Shown here piece by piece: positions 26,745 through 36,332 of a stretch of DNA of 64,000 nucleotides. The DNA is taken from assembly GCF_003185915.1 (NCBI RefSeq), contig NZ_QHLZ01000013.1, positions 1 to 64,000 of the forward strand, read 5' to 3'. The stretch is from Arthrobacter psychrochitiniphilus (GTDB lineage Bacteria; Actinomycetota; Actinomycetes; Actinomycetales; Micrococcaceae). Under the pieces are notes generated by a model. The model was given only the letters and a program-made list of their open reading frames with translations, had not been told where the DNA came from and searched no databases. Each line of letters starts with the position of its first letter. Positions within the stretch are counted from its first letter, which is position 1. Both the position numbers and the translations under genes were made by a program.

Positions 26745-27518
26745 CTAGGTGGTCAGCTCATCCACGTCAGTTCCAGCCAAAACCGTTGCCGGATGCGGCC
26801 CTGCTGCCACGAGTGCCTGAGCCCAGCCGTCAGGCCACGGCTGGTTCCGCCCCAGCAAGATGATATTGCCCGGATAGCGGCGGCTAAATAGCATGCTCGT
26901 ACCATAAGCGGCCACGTTGCTCATGGCTTCCTGCATGGCCTTCGTTTGGCTCGTGACCAGTGTGAAACCGGGCTCGTCACCCACATTGACTGCGAGTACC
27001 CCTCCCGGTGCCAGACGTGCTGCGGCTTCTCGGTAGAAATCTGCGCAGGCGAGGTGGGCAGGTGCCTCGGGGCCGCTGAAAATGTCCAAAATGATGACAT
27101 CGAACCTCAGCTCCAGAGGCAGGGCCGCCATCTCCTCCCGAGCGTCACCTACGTGGGTGTTTAGGACAGTGCCCGCGGGCAGTGGCAAGGCTTCCATGAC
27201 AAAGTCCAGCAGTCCCCGTTCCAGTTCAACGGCGTGCTGCACAGATCCGGGCCGGGTGGCTTGGATGAAGCGTGCCAACGTGAGGGCACCGGCGCCCAGG
27301 TGCAGCGCCGTGATGTGCTCACCGGCGGGTTTGACCAGATCAATGGCATTGGCAATGCGTCGCAGGTATTCGTAGAACACTTCATGCGGTGCAACAAGGT
27401 TTACGTGCGACTGCTCCGCGCCATCAATACTCAGAACGAAAGCATCATTGTGCCAGGGATCGGGTTCAATGGTGGCGTGGACGCCGCTGGTGCGCAGGAA
27501 ACGGCTAGGTATCGCCAT
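26745..27518 (-). CDS. Spermidine synthase-like methyltransferase-fold protein
   Basis: A 257-aa Rossmann-fold protein of the SpeE family. It shows LHLGAGALTLARFI (nucleotide-binding loop, about residues 70-83), AVELERGLLDFV, VGDAREEM and FDVIILDIFSGPEAPAHL (catalytic Asp region). Free-standing proteins of this type in actinobacteria lack the full N-terminal domain of true spermidine synthases and their substrate is mostly unknown. The ATG overlaps the stop of the upstream aminotransferase gene in TAATG, so the two are translationally coupled. Confidence 0.8.
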   Translation of the reverse strand: MAIPSRFLRTSGVHATIEPDPWHNDAFVLSIDGAEQSHVNLVAPHEVFYEYLRRIANAIDLVKPAGEHITALHLGAGALTLARFIQATRPGSVQHAVELERGLLDFVMEALPLPAGTVLNTHVGDAREEMAALPLELRFDVIILDIFSGPEAPAHLACADFYREAAARLAPGGVLAVNVGDEPGFTLVTSQTKAMQEAMSNVAAYGTSMLFSRRYPGNIILLGRNQPWPDGWAQALVAAGPHPATVLAGTDVDELTT

Positions 27519-28714
27519 TAGAGCTTGTCTTTCAAGGTGGCGAGGCGTTCGGCAGCCTGCTCCAGCAAAGGCTCCTGCTTGCAGAATGCGAAGCGCAAAA
27601 GGGAACGGGTGCGGTGGGCGCCCTCGGGGTGGCAGAACACCGGGACGGGAATGGCGGCCACGCCAATGAGCTTCGGAAGCCGGCGTGCCAGTGCGGTGGC
27701 GTCGGTGATGCCCAGCTTTTGAGTATCGGCGTTGATGAAGTACGTGCCCTGTGGCAGGTAGACATCTAAGCCCGCTGCACGGAGTCCTTCGGCGAGGATG
27801 TCACGTTTGCGGGCAAGCGTTGCCGCCGCGTCCGTGAAGAAAGTATCCTCCATCCGCAGGCCGGCGGCAATGGCACCCTGGAAGGGCGTACCGGAGGAAT
27901 AGCTCAGGAACTGCTTGACGGTGCGGGCCGCAGCCACCAGCTCCGCCGGGCCAGAGAGCCACCCAATCTTCCAGCCTGTAAAGGAGAAGGTCTTCCCGGC
28001 AGAGGAAATGGTGAGCGTACGGGCGGCGGCGCCGGGGAGCGTGGCTACGGGTATGTGACGGGTACCGAACGTGAGGTGCTCATAGACCTCATCGGTGAGG
28101 ATGACGGCGTCGTACTTGATGGCGAGGCGGACCACTTCGGCCAGCACCTCCACGGGGAACATGGCACCGGTGGGGTTGTGCGGGTTGTTGAGGATAACCA
28201 ACTTGGTACGAGGGCTGAAAGAATTTTCCAGCGTTGCCAAATCCGGCATGAAGTCCGGTGCCAGCAGCGCCGCGGTGGTGTGGGTGGCGCCGGAGAGCCC
28301 GATCATGGCGCCGTAGGAATCATAGAAGGGCTCAAAAGTGAGAACCTCATCGCCCGGGCCCGTCAACGCCAAAACTGCGGCGGCGATGGCCTCGGTGGCG
28401 CCGGTGGTGATGATGACCTCGTGCTCCGGGTCTAGGGAAATGCCGTAGAAGCGGTCCTGGTGCTCGGCAACTGCCCGGCGCAAATCGAGGATGCCCTTGC
28501 CCGGTGCGTACTGGTTATTGCCTGTGGCGATGGCTTCCTGGGCGAGCTTGCTCAACTCGGCCGGGCCGTCCTCATCGGGGAAGCCCTGACCCAAATTGAT
28601 GGCTTGGTGATGGTTGGCGAGGGTGGTGATTTCCTCGAAGATGGTCACGCCAAGGGAACCGTCAGGGCCCAGCAGGTTGGCGCCTTGCGCGGTTCGGTGC
28701 CAGGGCGTGCTCAT
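27518..28714 (-). CDS. Class I/II PLP-dependent aminotransferase
   Basis: A 398-aa fold-type I aminotransferase. Family features are INLGQGFPDEDGP (substrate end), NNQYAPGKGILDLR, the NNPHNPTGAMF block, ILTDEVYEHLTF (Asp binding the pyridine nitrogen), SSAGKTFSFTGWKIGW (Schiff-base Lys), and a C-terminal Arg in RSLLRFAFCK. The closest subgroup by motif is the kynurenine/methionine aminotransferase-like or succinyldiaminopimelate (DapC-like) group, and I cannot decide between them. It is the first gene of a two-gene minus-strand operon with the SpeE-like gene. Confidence 0.85.
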   Translation of the reverse strand: MSTPWHRTAQGANLLGPDGSLGVTIFEEITTLANHHQAINLGQGFPDEDGPAELSKLAQEAIATGNNQYAPGKGILDLRRAVAEHQDRFYGISLDPEHEVIITTGATEAIAAAVLALTGPGDEVLTFEPFYDSYGAMIGLSGATHTTAALLAPDFMPDLATLENSFSPRTKLVILNNPHNPTGAMFPVEVLAEVVRLAIKYDAVILTDEVYEHLTFGTRHIPVATLPGAAARTLTISSAGKTFSFTGWKIGWLSGPAELVAAARTVKQFLSYSSGTPFQGAIAAGLRMEDTFFTDAAATLARKRDILAEGLRAAGLDVYLPQGTYFINADTQKLGITDATALARRLPKLIGVAAIPVPVFCHPEGAHRTRSLLRFAFCKQEPLLEQAAERLATLKDKL

Positions 28715-28918
28715 GGGTGCTCCTAAAGTAGTGCGGGTTACGTGGCTACGTTACCGGCACTGGTGCGCTAAGCCCTAGTAGGCGGCCGGGAACTATCCGG
28801 TGCCGCCCGGCCCTGGTGGATTGCTGCCGGAGCATTACTAGTCAGTACTGTTTGAAACATGACGGTCCCACAACAAAACATTGGTCAGAGGTATGCCGCG
28901 TCGGCTAGATTCGTGGGT

Positions 28919-29434
28919 ATGCGACGCGCCGTATGCCCCGGATCCTTTGACCCTATCCATAAGGGACACATTGAGGTGATTGCCCGCGCGTCCGGCTTGT
29001 TTGATGAGGTCATTGTGGCCGTGTCCACAAACTATGCCAAGAAGTACCGGTTTACTCTCAATGAGCGTTTGGAGATGGCCCGGAATACCTTCTCCGCACT
29101 GTCCGGAATTGTGGTGGAGCCCATGGGCGAGGGGCTGCTCTCTGACTACTGTCACGCCCGTGGTGTCTCCGCCATTGTGAAGGGACTGCGTTCATCCTCG
29201 GATTTTGACTACGAGTTGCCTATGGCCACCATGAACCGTCAGCTTTCCGGAGTGGAGACAGTGTTCCTTCCCGGCGACAGCCGCTACCTGCACCTTTCCT
29301 CCACACTGATTAAAGAAGTGCACACTCTCGGCGGAGATGTGGCGGACTTTGTCCCGCGTGCCGTGTTGCGCCGTTTGCAGGGAGACGTGGGGCCAGACAC
29401 CACCCCTGTCTCAGTGGTCCAGCCCAAGCGGTAA
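28919..29434 (+). CDS. coaD: Phosphopantetheine adenylyltransferase
   Basis: A 171-aa enzyme of coenzyme A synthesis (4'-phosphopantetheine + ATP to dephospho-CoA). Motifs are CPGSFDPIHKGHIEVI (nucleotidyltransferase TxGH-like site at the N-terminus), ERLEMARNTF, VKGLRSSSDFDYELPMATMN and the C-terminal YLHLSSTLIKEV. The frame is open from 28859, but family length (about 160-170 aa) and the position of the first motif make ATG 28919 (MRRAVCPG) the start. Position before the yceD-rpmF-rnc-mutM group is typical for Micrococcaceae. Confidence 0.95.
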   Translation: MRRAVCPGSFDPIHKGHIEVIARASGLFDEVIVAVSTNYAKKYRFTLNERLEMARNTFSALSGIVVEPMGEGLLSDYCHARGVSAIVKGLRSSSDFDYELPMATMNRQLSGVETVFLPGDSRYLHLSSTLIKEVHTLGGDVADFVPRAVLRRLQGDVGPDTTPVSVVQPKR

Positions 29435-29488
29435 CCGCCTGTGCCCGTTGCGCTTGCACCGGCGGACGTGTGCAGATGGTTGACGGCA

Positions 29489-30586
29489 TTATTGTTCGGG
29501 TGGGCGAGGGGGTTCAGCCGGACCGCCAGCGGTGCCGGGATCCACCCCCGGAGGGAACGTGGTTTCCGACAGCGGCGAATAAGCGAACCAGCCGGTGCCC
29601 GGGAGTGCTGAGAAGGTCTCCAGCCGGGCCTTTTCCGCCGCGGCGGCCGCAACGAGGGCCAAGAGGGCGCTGGCGGCGGCTGGATTCGCAGCAGGAACCC
29701 CTGAGGTGAACATCCGCCGCTGTGCCCCATGCTCGTAGGAGTGGAATTCGACGGCGAACATCTCACCGAGCTCCTCGGCCAGTTTCTGCGCGAGTGAGTT
29801 TCCAGTGACGGTGAAAGTGGCAGCCGCCTCAGGGGACACCCACTCATCATCGGCCGTCAGGGACGAGTAATAGCTCGCCTCCCACTCCTGCAAGGCCGCA
29901 ACCAGTGACGGGGAGAGCGCCGAATCGTGGTACGGCAGAGGGTCATGGAGCCATAGGGCGGTGCCTGCATAGTCGGGGAACAGGCGCACCTTGATGAGGC
30001 CATCGAACCGGGCACGGGCGGCAACAGCTGGCTCATCAGTCACTGACGTGTCCACGTCAACCACACAGCCGGTCACCTTCTTGTGCGGCGATGGGCCGGA
30101 GCTGGCAGGTGCGGCAGGCGGCGGGTAGCTGCCCAACGGCCTGAGCATCTGGGGTTCTCCGGGAGCGGGCACCCATGATGTTCCCTCCGGATTCTCGGTG
30201 GCATAGATCAGTGAGGACTCGGTGAGGGCAACAATGGTTCCCTGAACCCGGGGGAAACCCTCCGGGGCGGCGCCGTAGTCGGTGGCGCTGAGGATACCCG
30301 TGACGGTCAGGTGCCCGGCCACCCGCCGCGGTGCGGCCCAGAAAACGGAGAATCCTTCACATTCCAGCTCCGTGGGAAAGGTGCCCAGCTCCCCGCCGGG
30401 ATGGTCCGGACGGGGTACCGCAACGCAGGCCAAGGTGATCTCCGTGCCGAAGCAGCCGTAGAAACCGTGAGGATTGACGTCAGGGGTTTCCAGCACCAGC
30501 ACATGATCCAGCAACTGGCCAATGGCAGGAGGGGCAATATCGCCATCGCCAATCTGCCAGTCGGGAATGTACACAGGAATGATCAT
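29489..30586 (-). CDS. Hypothetical protein
   Basis: A 365-aa protein from ATG 30586. There is no signal peptide or membrane segment. Residues 1-150 (MIIPVYIPDWQIGDGDI...) and 165-330 form two probable domains separated by a Pro-rich linker (PPPAAPASSGPSP). The C-terminus is also Pro-rich. I see no motif of known function. The base composition and codon usage look like the surrounding backbone genes, so it is probably a real, lineage-specific gene. It converges on coaD. Confidence 0.7.
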   Translation of the reverse strand: MIIPVYIPDWQIGDGDIAPPAIGQLLDHVLVLETPDVNPHGFYGCFGTEITLACVAVPRPDHPGGELGTFPTELECEGFSVFWAAPRRVAGHLTVTGILSATDYGAAPEGFPRVQGTIVALTESSLIYATENPEGTSWVPAPGEPQMLRPLGSYPPPAAPASSGPSPHKKVTGCVVDVDTSVTDEPAVAARARFDGLIKVRLFPDYAGTALWLHDPLPYHDSALSPSLVAALQEWEASYYSSLTADDEWVSPEAAATFTVTGNSLAQKLAEELGEMFAVEFHSYEHGAQRRMFTSGVPAANPAAASALLALVAAAAAEKARLETFSALPGTGWFAYSPLSETTFPPGVDPGTAGGPAEPPRPPEQ

Positions 30587-30888
30587 GGCAGTTACTATGC
30601 CTTGAAGTCGCTGTCAACGGTAGGTGGGCCGATCTGCCGAGCCAGCTATCCGGCGTCGTGCGTTCCAAGGCCCCTAAACGTCGCCGCCCTGGGGGAAAAC
30701 GGGTGCTGGCGCAGGGATTTGTGCACCACCACCTGGCTGAGAGTTACATCACGCAGAGCGGTTCGCCGAGTGGGCCCTTTTTGTCGTAGACTGAATAAGG
30801 CCAATTTGGTCTGGTACCACTCATTTTGATGCCCGGGAGCTTTCGGGCTACGATAGTGCGTCGGTCATATGTTCTTACAGGAGTTCTC

Positions 30889-31455
30889 ATTAGCGAAACC
30901 ACGTTGGGCACCAAGCCCAGCCATGGCACGCCCCTCACCGTTAGTGTAAGGGAGCTTGGGCGCAGCCCAGGCAGTATGTGGAAGTTCGAAGAGCGTATAC
31001 CTGTGCCGGAAGATTTTGGCACCCCGCTCATTGGCGCGGTTCCGCGATCCGAATTGGATCTGGAACTCCGTTTTGAGGCCGTTCATGAAGGTATTCTTGT
31101 TTCGGGTAACGTACTTGTTGAAGTGACAGGTGAGTGCTCCCGCTGCTTGGAGACGTTCGAGGATGACTTCGAAGTCGATGTGCAAGAACTTTTCTTCTAC
31201 GAGGAGCCGTCCGCGGAATTCCTTGAACAAGAAGAAGATCAGCAACGTTGGGTCGAGCACGATTCTGTCGATCTTGAACCGGTGTTGCGGGACGCAGTGG
31301 TAACCGCCCTGCCGTTCCAGCCGGTGTGCCGGGAAGACTGCGAGGGTCTGTGTTCCGAATGCGGAATACACCTTGCGGATGAGCCGGGGCACCATCACGA
31401 GATCCTAGATTCTCGGTGGGCTGCCCTACAGGGCTTAACCGGCGAAGAAAACTAG
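30889..31455 (+). CDS. yceD: YceD/DUF177 family protein
   Basis: About 188 aa. The DUF177 family lies beside rpmF in most bacteria and is linked to ribosome/23S rRNA accumulation; the exact role is unsettled. Visible features are TPLTVSVRELGRSPGS, the CSRC block (ECSRCLETFEDDFEV), and C-terminal CREDCEGLCSECG forming a four-Cys cluster. No ATG or GTG fits well. An AGGAG at 30879-30883 stands five bases before ATT at 30889, after which the expected beginning (SETTLGTKPSHGT) reads in frame. GTG 30856 is the conventional alternative. The next gene is rpmF. Confidence 0.85.
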   Translation: MSETTLGTKPSHGTPLTVSVRELGRSPGSMWKFEERIPVPEDFGTPLIGAVPRSELDLELRFEAVHEGILVSGNVLVEVTGECSRCLETFEDDFEVDVQELFFYEEPSAEFLEQEEDQQRWVEHDSVDLEPVLRDAVVTALPFQPVCREDCEGLCSECGIHLADEPGHHHEILDSRWAALQGLTGEEN

Positions 31456-31513
31456 CAAATAAGTTTTACTCATGGGCAGATGCCTGTGAGTTATCGAGAG
31501 AAAAGAGTTTGCC

Positions 31514-31717
31514 GTGGCTGTTCCCAAGCGGAAGATGTCCCGTGCCAATACGCGCGCACGCCGTTCCCAGTGGAAGGCCACCGCGCCTGCTCTGGTCAAG
31601 ACCATTGAAAACGGCGAGGTTGTCTACAGCCTGCCGCACCAGGCCAAGGTCGTCACCGACTCAGCTGGTACCGCACTGTTCTTGGAATACAAGGGCCGTA
31701 AGGTTGCTGACGTCTAA
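31514..31717 (+). CDS. rpmF: 50S ribosomal protein L32
   Basis: A 67-aa protein starting [21 protein letters not shown], the hallmark of L32. The central and C-terminal region ([10 protein letters not shown]) has no Cys, so this is the zinc-free (C-minus) form. The start is GTG 31514. It lies 58 bp after yceD and is followed after 54 bp by rnc, the usual order, with likely co-transcription. Confidence 0.95.
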   Translation: MAVPKRKMSRANTRARRSQWKATAPALVKTIENGEVVYSLPHQAKVVTDSAGTALFLEYKGRKVADV

Positions 31718-31771
31718 AACGTCCGTTCGGGCATTCGCCCGTTCGATTGGTTAATATTTAGCAGGAGTGTC

Positions 31772-32557
31772 ATGTCCGCAGAACTTCCATCACCGGAACT
31801 CACGGACGGACACAAGCTGCTGTTGAAGCGTCTCGGTGTCAGTATTGATGCCGGGACGCTTCGTCTTGCCCTGACGCACCGTTCCTACGCTTATGAAAAC
31901 GGTGGCATCCCCACCAACGAGCGCCTCGAGTTCCTGGGAGATTCCATCCTGGGTTTCGCCGTCACGGACGCGCTCTACCGCGATAACCCTACACTTCCCG
32001 AGGGGGACCTGGCTAAGCGCCGTTCCTCCGTGGTCTCCACCCGCGCCCTGGCCTCTATTGCCCGCGAGCTCGGTGTGGGTGAATTCATCTATTTGGGCCA
32101 GGGCGAACGCCTCACCAAGGGCCGGAATAAATCTTCCATCCTGGCTGACACCATGGAAGCGCTCATCGGCGCCACCTACCTCACGCACGGCATTGAAATC
32201 GCCCGCCAGCTGGTCATGCGCTTAGTTGGCCCGCTGCTGGCCGACTCTGCTGTCCTGGGCGCCGGGACCGACTGGAAAACCAACATTCAAGAAATTTCCG
32301 CCGCCCGCCACCTCGGCAGCGTTGTTTACGAGATCACCGGCACCGGCCCAGACCATGACCGCAGCTTCTCCGCGGAGCTGGTCATCGGCGGCCAGCACTA
32401 CGGTTCCGGCGTTGGTCCGTCCAAGAAAGAAGCCGAGCGCGCCGCCGCAGCTGCCGGTTGGATAGTGTTGGGAGAGAAGTTTTCCCCCACTGCCAAGTAC
32501 GACGCCGACCCCTCCTCCGAAGCCGGCTCACCCACCGCGTCGCCCTCCGGGCAGTAA
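31772..32557 (+). CDS. rnc: Ribonuclease III
   Basis: A 261-aa double-strand-specific endoribonuclease for rRNA and other precursor processing. The N-terminal catalytic domain has the signature [16 protein letters not shown] (about residues 47-62), with the second metal-ligand cluster [13 protein letters not shown] (about 127-139). The C-terminal dsRNA-binding domain covers about residues 165-235 ([28 protein letters not shown]). A short Ser/Pro-rich tail follows. The start is ATG after AGGAG. The stop TAA overlaps the ATG of mutM. Confidence 0.97.
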   Translation: MSAELPSPELTDGHKLLLKRLGVSIDAGTLRLALTHRSYAYENGGIPTNERLEFLGDSILGFAVTDALYRDNPTLPEGDLAKRRSSVVSTRALASIARELGVGEFIYLGQGERLTKGRNKSSILADTMEALIGATYLTHGIEIARQLVMRLVGPLLADSAVLGAGTDWKTNIQEISAARHLGSVVYEITGTGPDHDRSFSAELVIGGQHYGSGVGPSKKEAERAAAAAGWIVLGEKFSPTAKYDADPSSEAGSPTASPSGQ

Positions 32558-33504
32558 TGCCTGAGTTGCCCGAGGTTGAGGTAGTCCGCCGGGGTCTAGA
32601 ACGCTGGATTGCCGGGCGCACCATCACCTCCGTTGCTGTGCCGGACCCGCGCTCCATCCGCCGTCACGCATTGGGTGTTGAGGACTTCCGCGGCAACCTG
32701 CTCGGTACCACGGTGTTGGACGTTGTCCGGCGAGGCAAATTCCTGTGGTTTCCGCTCAGTGACGATCCCTCCTCTACTGCCGTGCCACACACTGCCCTGG
32801 TGGCGCATCTGGGCATGAGCGGACAACTATTGGTGGAATCACGGGAGCAGCCGCACGAAAAACACCTCAAGGTCCGGCTTTCCTTCTCTTTGCGGCCCGA
32901 TGCGCCCGAGGAACTGCGGTTTGTTGATCAACGAATCTTCGGCGGACTCTTTGTCACCTCTCTCATTCCAACCTCCGATGGACTCCCCGGAGGTAGCGGA
33001 GGATCGGGTTTGGCCTTAATCCCGGCTGAGGCCGCTCACATTGGCAGGGACCCGTTGGATCCGGACTTCGATCTGGAGGCGCTGCATCAGAAGTTCCGCG
33101 CACGGAAGACCGGGCTGAAACGTGCCCTGCTGGACCAATCATTGGTGTCCGGGATTGGCAATATTTACGCCGACGAGGCGCTCTGGGCGGCCAAGATGCA
33201 CTACGCCCGCCCCACCGAGACCATGCGCCGTCCCGATACGGAGAGAATCATTCATGCCGCCCGCGAGGTCATGACCAGAGCTTTGGATGCCGGCGGGACC
33301 AGCTTCGATTCCCTCTACGTCAACGTCAATGGCGCTTCCGGCTACTTTGCGCGGTCCTTGAATGCCTACGGCCGGGAAGGCAAATCCTGCTACCGCTGCG
33401 AGGAACTTGGCCTAACCAGCATCATTGGGCGTGAAACCTTCATGAACCGCTCTTCCTACAGATGCCCCTTCTGCCAGCCGAAGCCGCGCAACGCCCGTCT
33501 CTGA
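32557..33504 (+). CDS. mutM: Formamidopyrimidine-DNA glycosylase
   Basis: A 315-aa bifunctional glycosylase/AP lyase that removes oxidised purines. It begins [17 protein letters not shown] with catalytic Pro2 and Glu3. It also shows [23 protein letters not shown] (H2TH motif), and the C-terminal zinc finger CYRCEELG ... CPFC (four Cys). A Ser/Gly-rich loop, near residues 140-150, is longer than usual. The frame is open further upstream, but the motif fixes ATG 32557. It overlaps rnc by one base (TAATG). Confidence 0.97.
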   Translation: MPELPEVEVVRRGLERWIAGRTITSVAVPDPRSIRRHALGVEDFRGNLLGTTVLDVVRRGKFLWFPLSDDPSSTAVPHTALVAHLGMSGQLLVESREQPHEKHLKVRLSFSLRPDAPEELRFVDQRIFGGLFVTSLIPTSDGLPGGSGGSGLALIPAEAAHIGRDPLDPDFDLEALHQKFRARKTGLKRALLDQSLVSGIGNIYADEALWAAKMHYARPTETMRRPDTERIIHAAREVMTRALDAGGTSFDSLYVNVNGASGYFARSLNAYGREGKSCYRCEELGLTSIIGRETFMNRSSYRCPFCQPKPRNARL

Positions 33505-33668
33505 GGGCATTGATTGGCACGTTTTGTGGCCGCCCCAAGTAAGTAGTTGGGTTAATAATCCAGCACGATAACAAGAGCCCTTGTGCGCCACATCACGTTA
33601 TCGATAACATGTGGTTGATTCTTATCCCAGATATCTACTTTGCCTGAAGAGATTGCGAGTTCTGCAAC
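33505..33668. promoter_or_regulatory. Leader of the alpha-galactosidase gene
   Basis: This 160-bp gap contains the operator described below. The mutM gene ends without an obvious hairpin. Confidence 0.4.
33596..33609. promoter_or_regulatory. LacI/GalR-type operator palindrome
   Basis: A perfect 12-bp palindrome GTTATCGATAAC (33597-33608) 60 bp upstream of the GTG start. A central CG inside an A/T-rich palindrome is typical for LacI-family sugar regulators. It therefore probably makes the alpha-galactosidase sugar-inducible. No regulator gene is adjacent. Confidence 0.6.
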
Positions 33669-36233
33669 GTGCGTAAATCAAAGTTCAAACCCAAGGCGCC
33701 GTTTGGCTGGAAGTCCGCCACGGCCGCGCTGATGGGGTTAGCCCTGGTGGGCGGCCTTGCCGCGGGTGGAGTGCAGCCGGCCCAAGCATTGGACAACGGC
33801 CTTGCTCTGACACCGCCCATGGGGTGGAATAGCTGGAATCAAGTCCGTTGCTACGGTTTGAACGAGACCATGGTCAAGGCCACCGCAGATGCCATGGCGG
33901 CAAATGGCATGGCTGCGGCAGGCTACGAGTACGTAGTGGTTGATGACTGCTGGCAAGGCGGCCGGGGGACTGACGGTGTTTTGTTCAGCCATCCAGACCG
34001 TTTCCCCAGCGGCATGAAGGCACTGGGAGACTACATTCATTCAAAAGGCTTGAAGTTTGGAATCTACGGTGTTCCGGGAACAGAGACCTGCGCGAATTTC
34101 TGGGATAGCTATCCCATCTATGGGCTGGGCAGCTTGAACCATGAACAACAGGATGCCGATACCTTTGCAACCTGGGGTGTTGACTACCTCAAGTACGACT
34201 GGTGCAGGGCTGACGAAACAGACCAGCTCAAACGCCCCGCCGCCTTTGGCAAGATGCGTGATGCTCTGAAAGCAACCGGGCGGAACATAGCGTATGGAAT
34301 CTCCGAATACGGTGTCACCGAACCCTGGACTTGGGGTGCTGATGTGGCCAATCTTTGGCGCACCACCCATGACATAGCACCCAACTGGGGATCCATCACG
34401 GGCATCATCAACTCACAGGCCGAGCTTTCGCCCTATGCGCGCCCCGGCGCATGGAATGATCCTGACATGCTGCAGGTGGGCAACGGAAGCCTGACCGCAG
34501 ATGAGAACCGCAGCCACTTCGGCATGTGGGCCATGTTGGCTGCACCGCTCTTTGCAGGCACCGATCTGACAAAGCTGCCGGCAGAGACTGTAAAAACCAT
34601 CACCAACCGGGAGGTTATTGGCGTAAATCAGGACCCCTTGGGCAAACAGGCTGTGCGTGTGAGTAACGCAAACGGTCTGCAGGTGTGGGCCAAGCCGCTC
34701 TCTGGCGGTGACATCGGAGTGGCGCTGTTCAACACCACTGGCGCAACGGCCACCGTTGGCTCTACTGTGACGCAGGTAAATGGCCAAGGATCCTACAGTG
34801 TCCGGTCGCTGTGGGACGGGGTAGACGTGGCCAACACGTCCAGTTCGTTCTCTGCCACGGTGCCCAGCCATGGCACAGCAATTCTGCGACTGACACCGGG
34901 CGAAAAGCCTGGCCTGCCGACAACTCCGTCAGTTTCGGGTCAACTAGCACTTGCGGCCGGTGAGTCTGGCACTCTCGAGGTCAGTGTCCGCAACGGTGGC
35001 ACGGCACCTCTGACGGGCGCAAGCCTGCAGTTCGGCACTGCGACCGGTCTGACATTGCCCACAGCAGCAGTGCCTGTAGCTACAGTGGCGCCGGGCAGTA
35101 CTGCCAAAGTATCTGTCCCTGTCACGGCCGCAGCGACCGCCGGCGGCAGCATTGCCGTACCGGTGACATTGACCTCAGGCACGTCCAGCTATGCCTTCCA
35201 ACTCGGAGTTGAAGTCCGCCTCCCCGACACAGCCTACGTTTCTGACCTTGCGTGGATCAGCTCATCAAACGGCTGGGGCCCGCTGGAACGAGACAAGGCA
35301 GTAGGCGATAAGGCAGCCAACGACGGCCCTGCACTGAAGCTGGCCGGCATCACCTATCCTAAGGGACTGGGCGCCAACAGCCCGGCCAGTGTGAAAGTCA
35401 ATGTCGGCGCCCAGTGCACCACATTCCAGGCCGTTATTGGCATCGATGATGACGTTAAGGCACGAGCGGCTACCGACAAAGTTGTTCCGCGCAGCACCTT
35501 CGAGGTGTACGCAGACGGCAAACTCGTCAGCAACACAACCATCGCCATGGACACCAACTCACCCACAACCATCAGTGTGGACGTCAGCGGTGCCCAGATT
35601 ATTAAGCTGCGAAACGCTCTTGTGGGCACTGCCAACACTGCGTCATGGCATGCATGGGCGGACTGGGCAGATGCCAAGCTAATCTGCGGTGTGGTTCCAG
35701 TGGAGCCCACGGCTCCTGCGACTGATCCGGCGACGACGGCTCCGGCTACGACGCAGGCCACGTCTGATCCGGCGACAGCGCCGTCTACAACACCTTCGAC
35801 GAGCGGGCCCGCCGCGGGCAGCACCACCACGGCTGCTGCCGGTGTGATTGTTGCTAAAGACGCCTACCGGGGTACTGCCATCACGTTCAAGGGCACTGGG
35901 TTCCTGCCAGGAGAAGTAGTCTCAGGCACAGTGTTCAGTGAGCCGACGGATATTGGTTCAGTGACGGCTGATGCCCACGGCAATGTATCCATTGGATGGA
36001 TTGTTCCGGAGAACTTTGCTACCGGGGAGCACAAGATTGTGTTGACCGGTGCTGATTCTGAACGGACTCTGGTGGGGATTTTCAACGTCCTGACCACAGA
36101 GCAGACCGGAACAGGCGATCTGGCCAGCACCGGTACCAACACCAACGCTTTGTGGGCTGCGGCCAGCATCATGGCGCTCCTGGGTGCCGGTATTGTGATT
36201 GGCAACCGTCGACGCGCAGGACTGCACAGCTAG
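33669..36233 (+). CDS. Cell-wall-anchored GH27 alpha-galactosidase with NEW3 and NPCBM domains
   Basis: An 854-aa secreted enzyme releasing alpha-galactose (or related sugars) outside the cell. It has a signal peptide (residues 1-40, SATAALMGLALVGGLAAGG). The GH27 catalytic domain covers about 45-410: LTPPMGWNSWNQVRCYG, YLKYDWC (nucleophile Asp near 176) and AWNDPDML (acid/base Asp near 263). A NEW3-type beta domain (about 420-515), an NPCBM sugar-binding domain (about 520-675), a Thr/Ala/Pro linker and an Ig-like domain follow. The C-terminus is LASTG, then a membrane segment and RRR, an LAxTG sorting signal of the sortase E type. The start is GTG 33669. The operator upstream suggests sugar control. 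Confidence 0.92.
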   Translation: MRKSKFKPKAPFGWKSATAALMGLALVGGLAAGGVQPAQALDNGLALTPPMGWNSWNQVRCYGLNETMVKATADAMAANGMAAAGYEYVVVDDCWQGGRGTDGVLFSHPDRFPSGMKALGDYIHSKGLKFGIYGVPGTETCANFWDSYPIYGLGSLNHEQQDADTFATWGVDYLKYDWCRADETDQLKRPAAFGKMRDALKATGRNIAYGISEYGVTEPWTWGADVANLWRTTHDIAPNWGSITGIINSQAELSPYARPGAWNDPDMLQVGNGSLTADENRSHFGMWAMLAAPLFAGTDLTKLPAETVKTITNREVIGVNQDPLGKQAVRVSNANGLQVWAKPLSGGDIGVALFNTTGATATVGSTVTQVNGQGSYSVRSLWDGVDVANTSSSFSATVPSHGTAILRLTPGEKPGLPTTPSVSGQLALAAGESGTLEVSVRNGGTAPLTGASLQFGTATGLTLPTAAVPVATVAPGSTAKVSVPVTAAATAGGSIAVPVTLTSGTSSYAFQLGVEVRLPDTAYVSDLAWISSSNGWGPLERDKAVGDKAANDGPALKLAGITYPKGLGANSPASVKVNVGAQCTTFQAVIGIDDDVKARAATDKVVPRSTFEVYADGKLVSNTTIAMDTNSPTTISVDVSGAQIIKLRNALVGTANTASWHAWADWADAKLICGVVPVEPTAPATDPATTAPATTQATSDPATAPSTTPSTSGPAAGSTTTAAAGVIVAKDAYRGTAITFKGTGFLPGEVVSGTVFSEPTDIGSVTADAHGNVSIGWIVPENFATGEHKIVLTGADSERTLVGIFNVLTTEQTGTGDLASTGTNTNALWAAASIMALLGAGIVIGNRRRAGLHS

Positions 36234-36297
36234 CAACACCTAGGACGGCTCTACCCTGTCAGGGGATTCCTGAGCCAGCCAGCAATTGATAGACAAA

Positions 36298-36332
36298 GGC
36301 GGGGCCCGGTGAAACATTCGCCGGGCCCCGCC
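36298..36332 (+). terminator. Strong hairpin after the alpha-galactosidase gene
   Basis: GGCGGGGCCCGG and CCGGGCCCCGCC pair perfectly around an 11-base loop, followed by GTTGTTGTC. A G+C-rich stem with a short T-containing tail is common for actinobacterial terminators. The 250 bases after it, up to the next start, hold no other feature I can name. Confidence 0.8.

Noticed and set aside
33505..33668. tRNA or small RNA in the mutM - alpha-galactosidase gap
   Set aside because: No cloverleaf or terminator seen; the palindrome fits an operator better.
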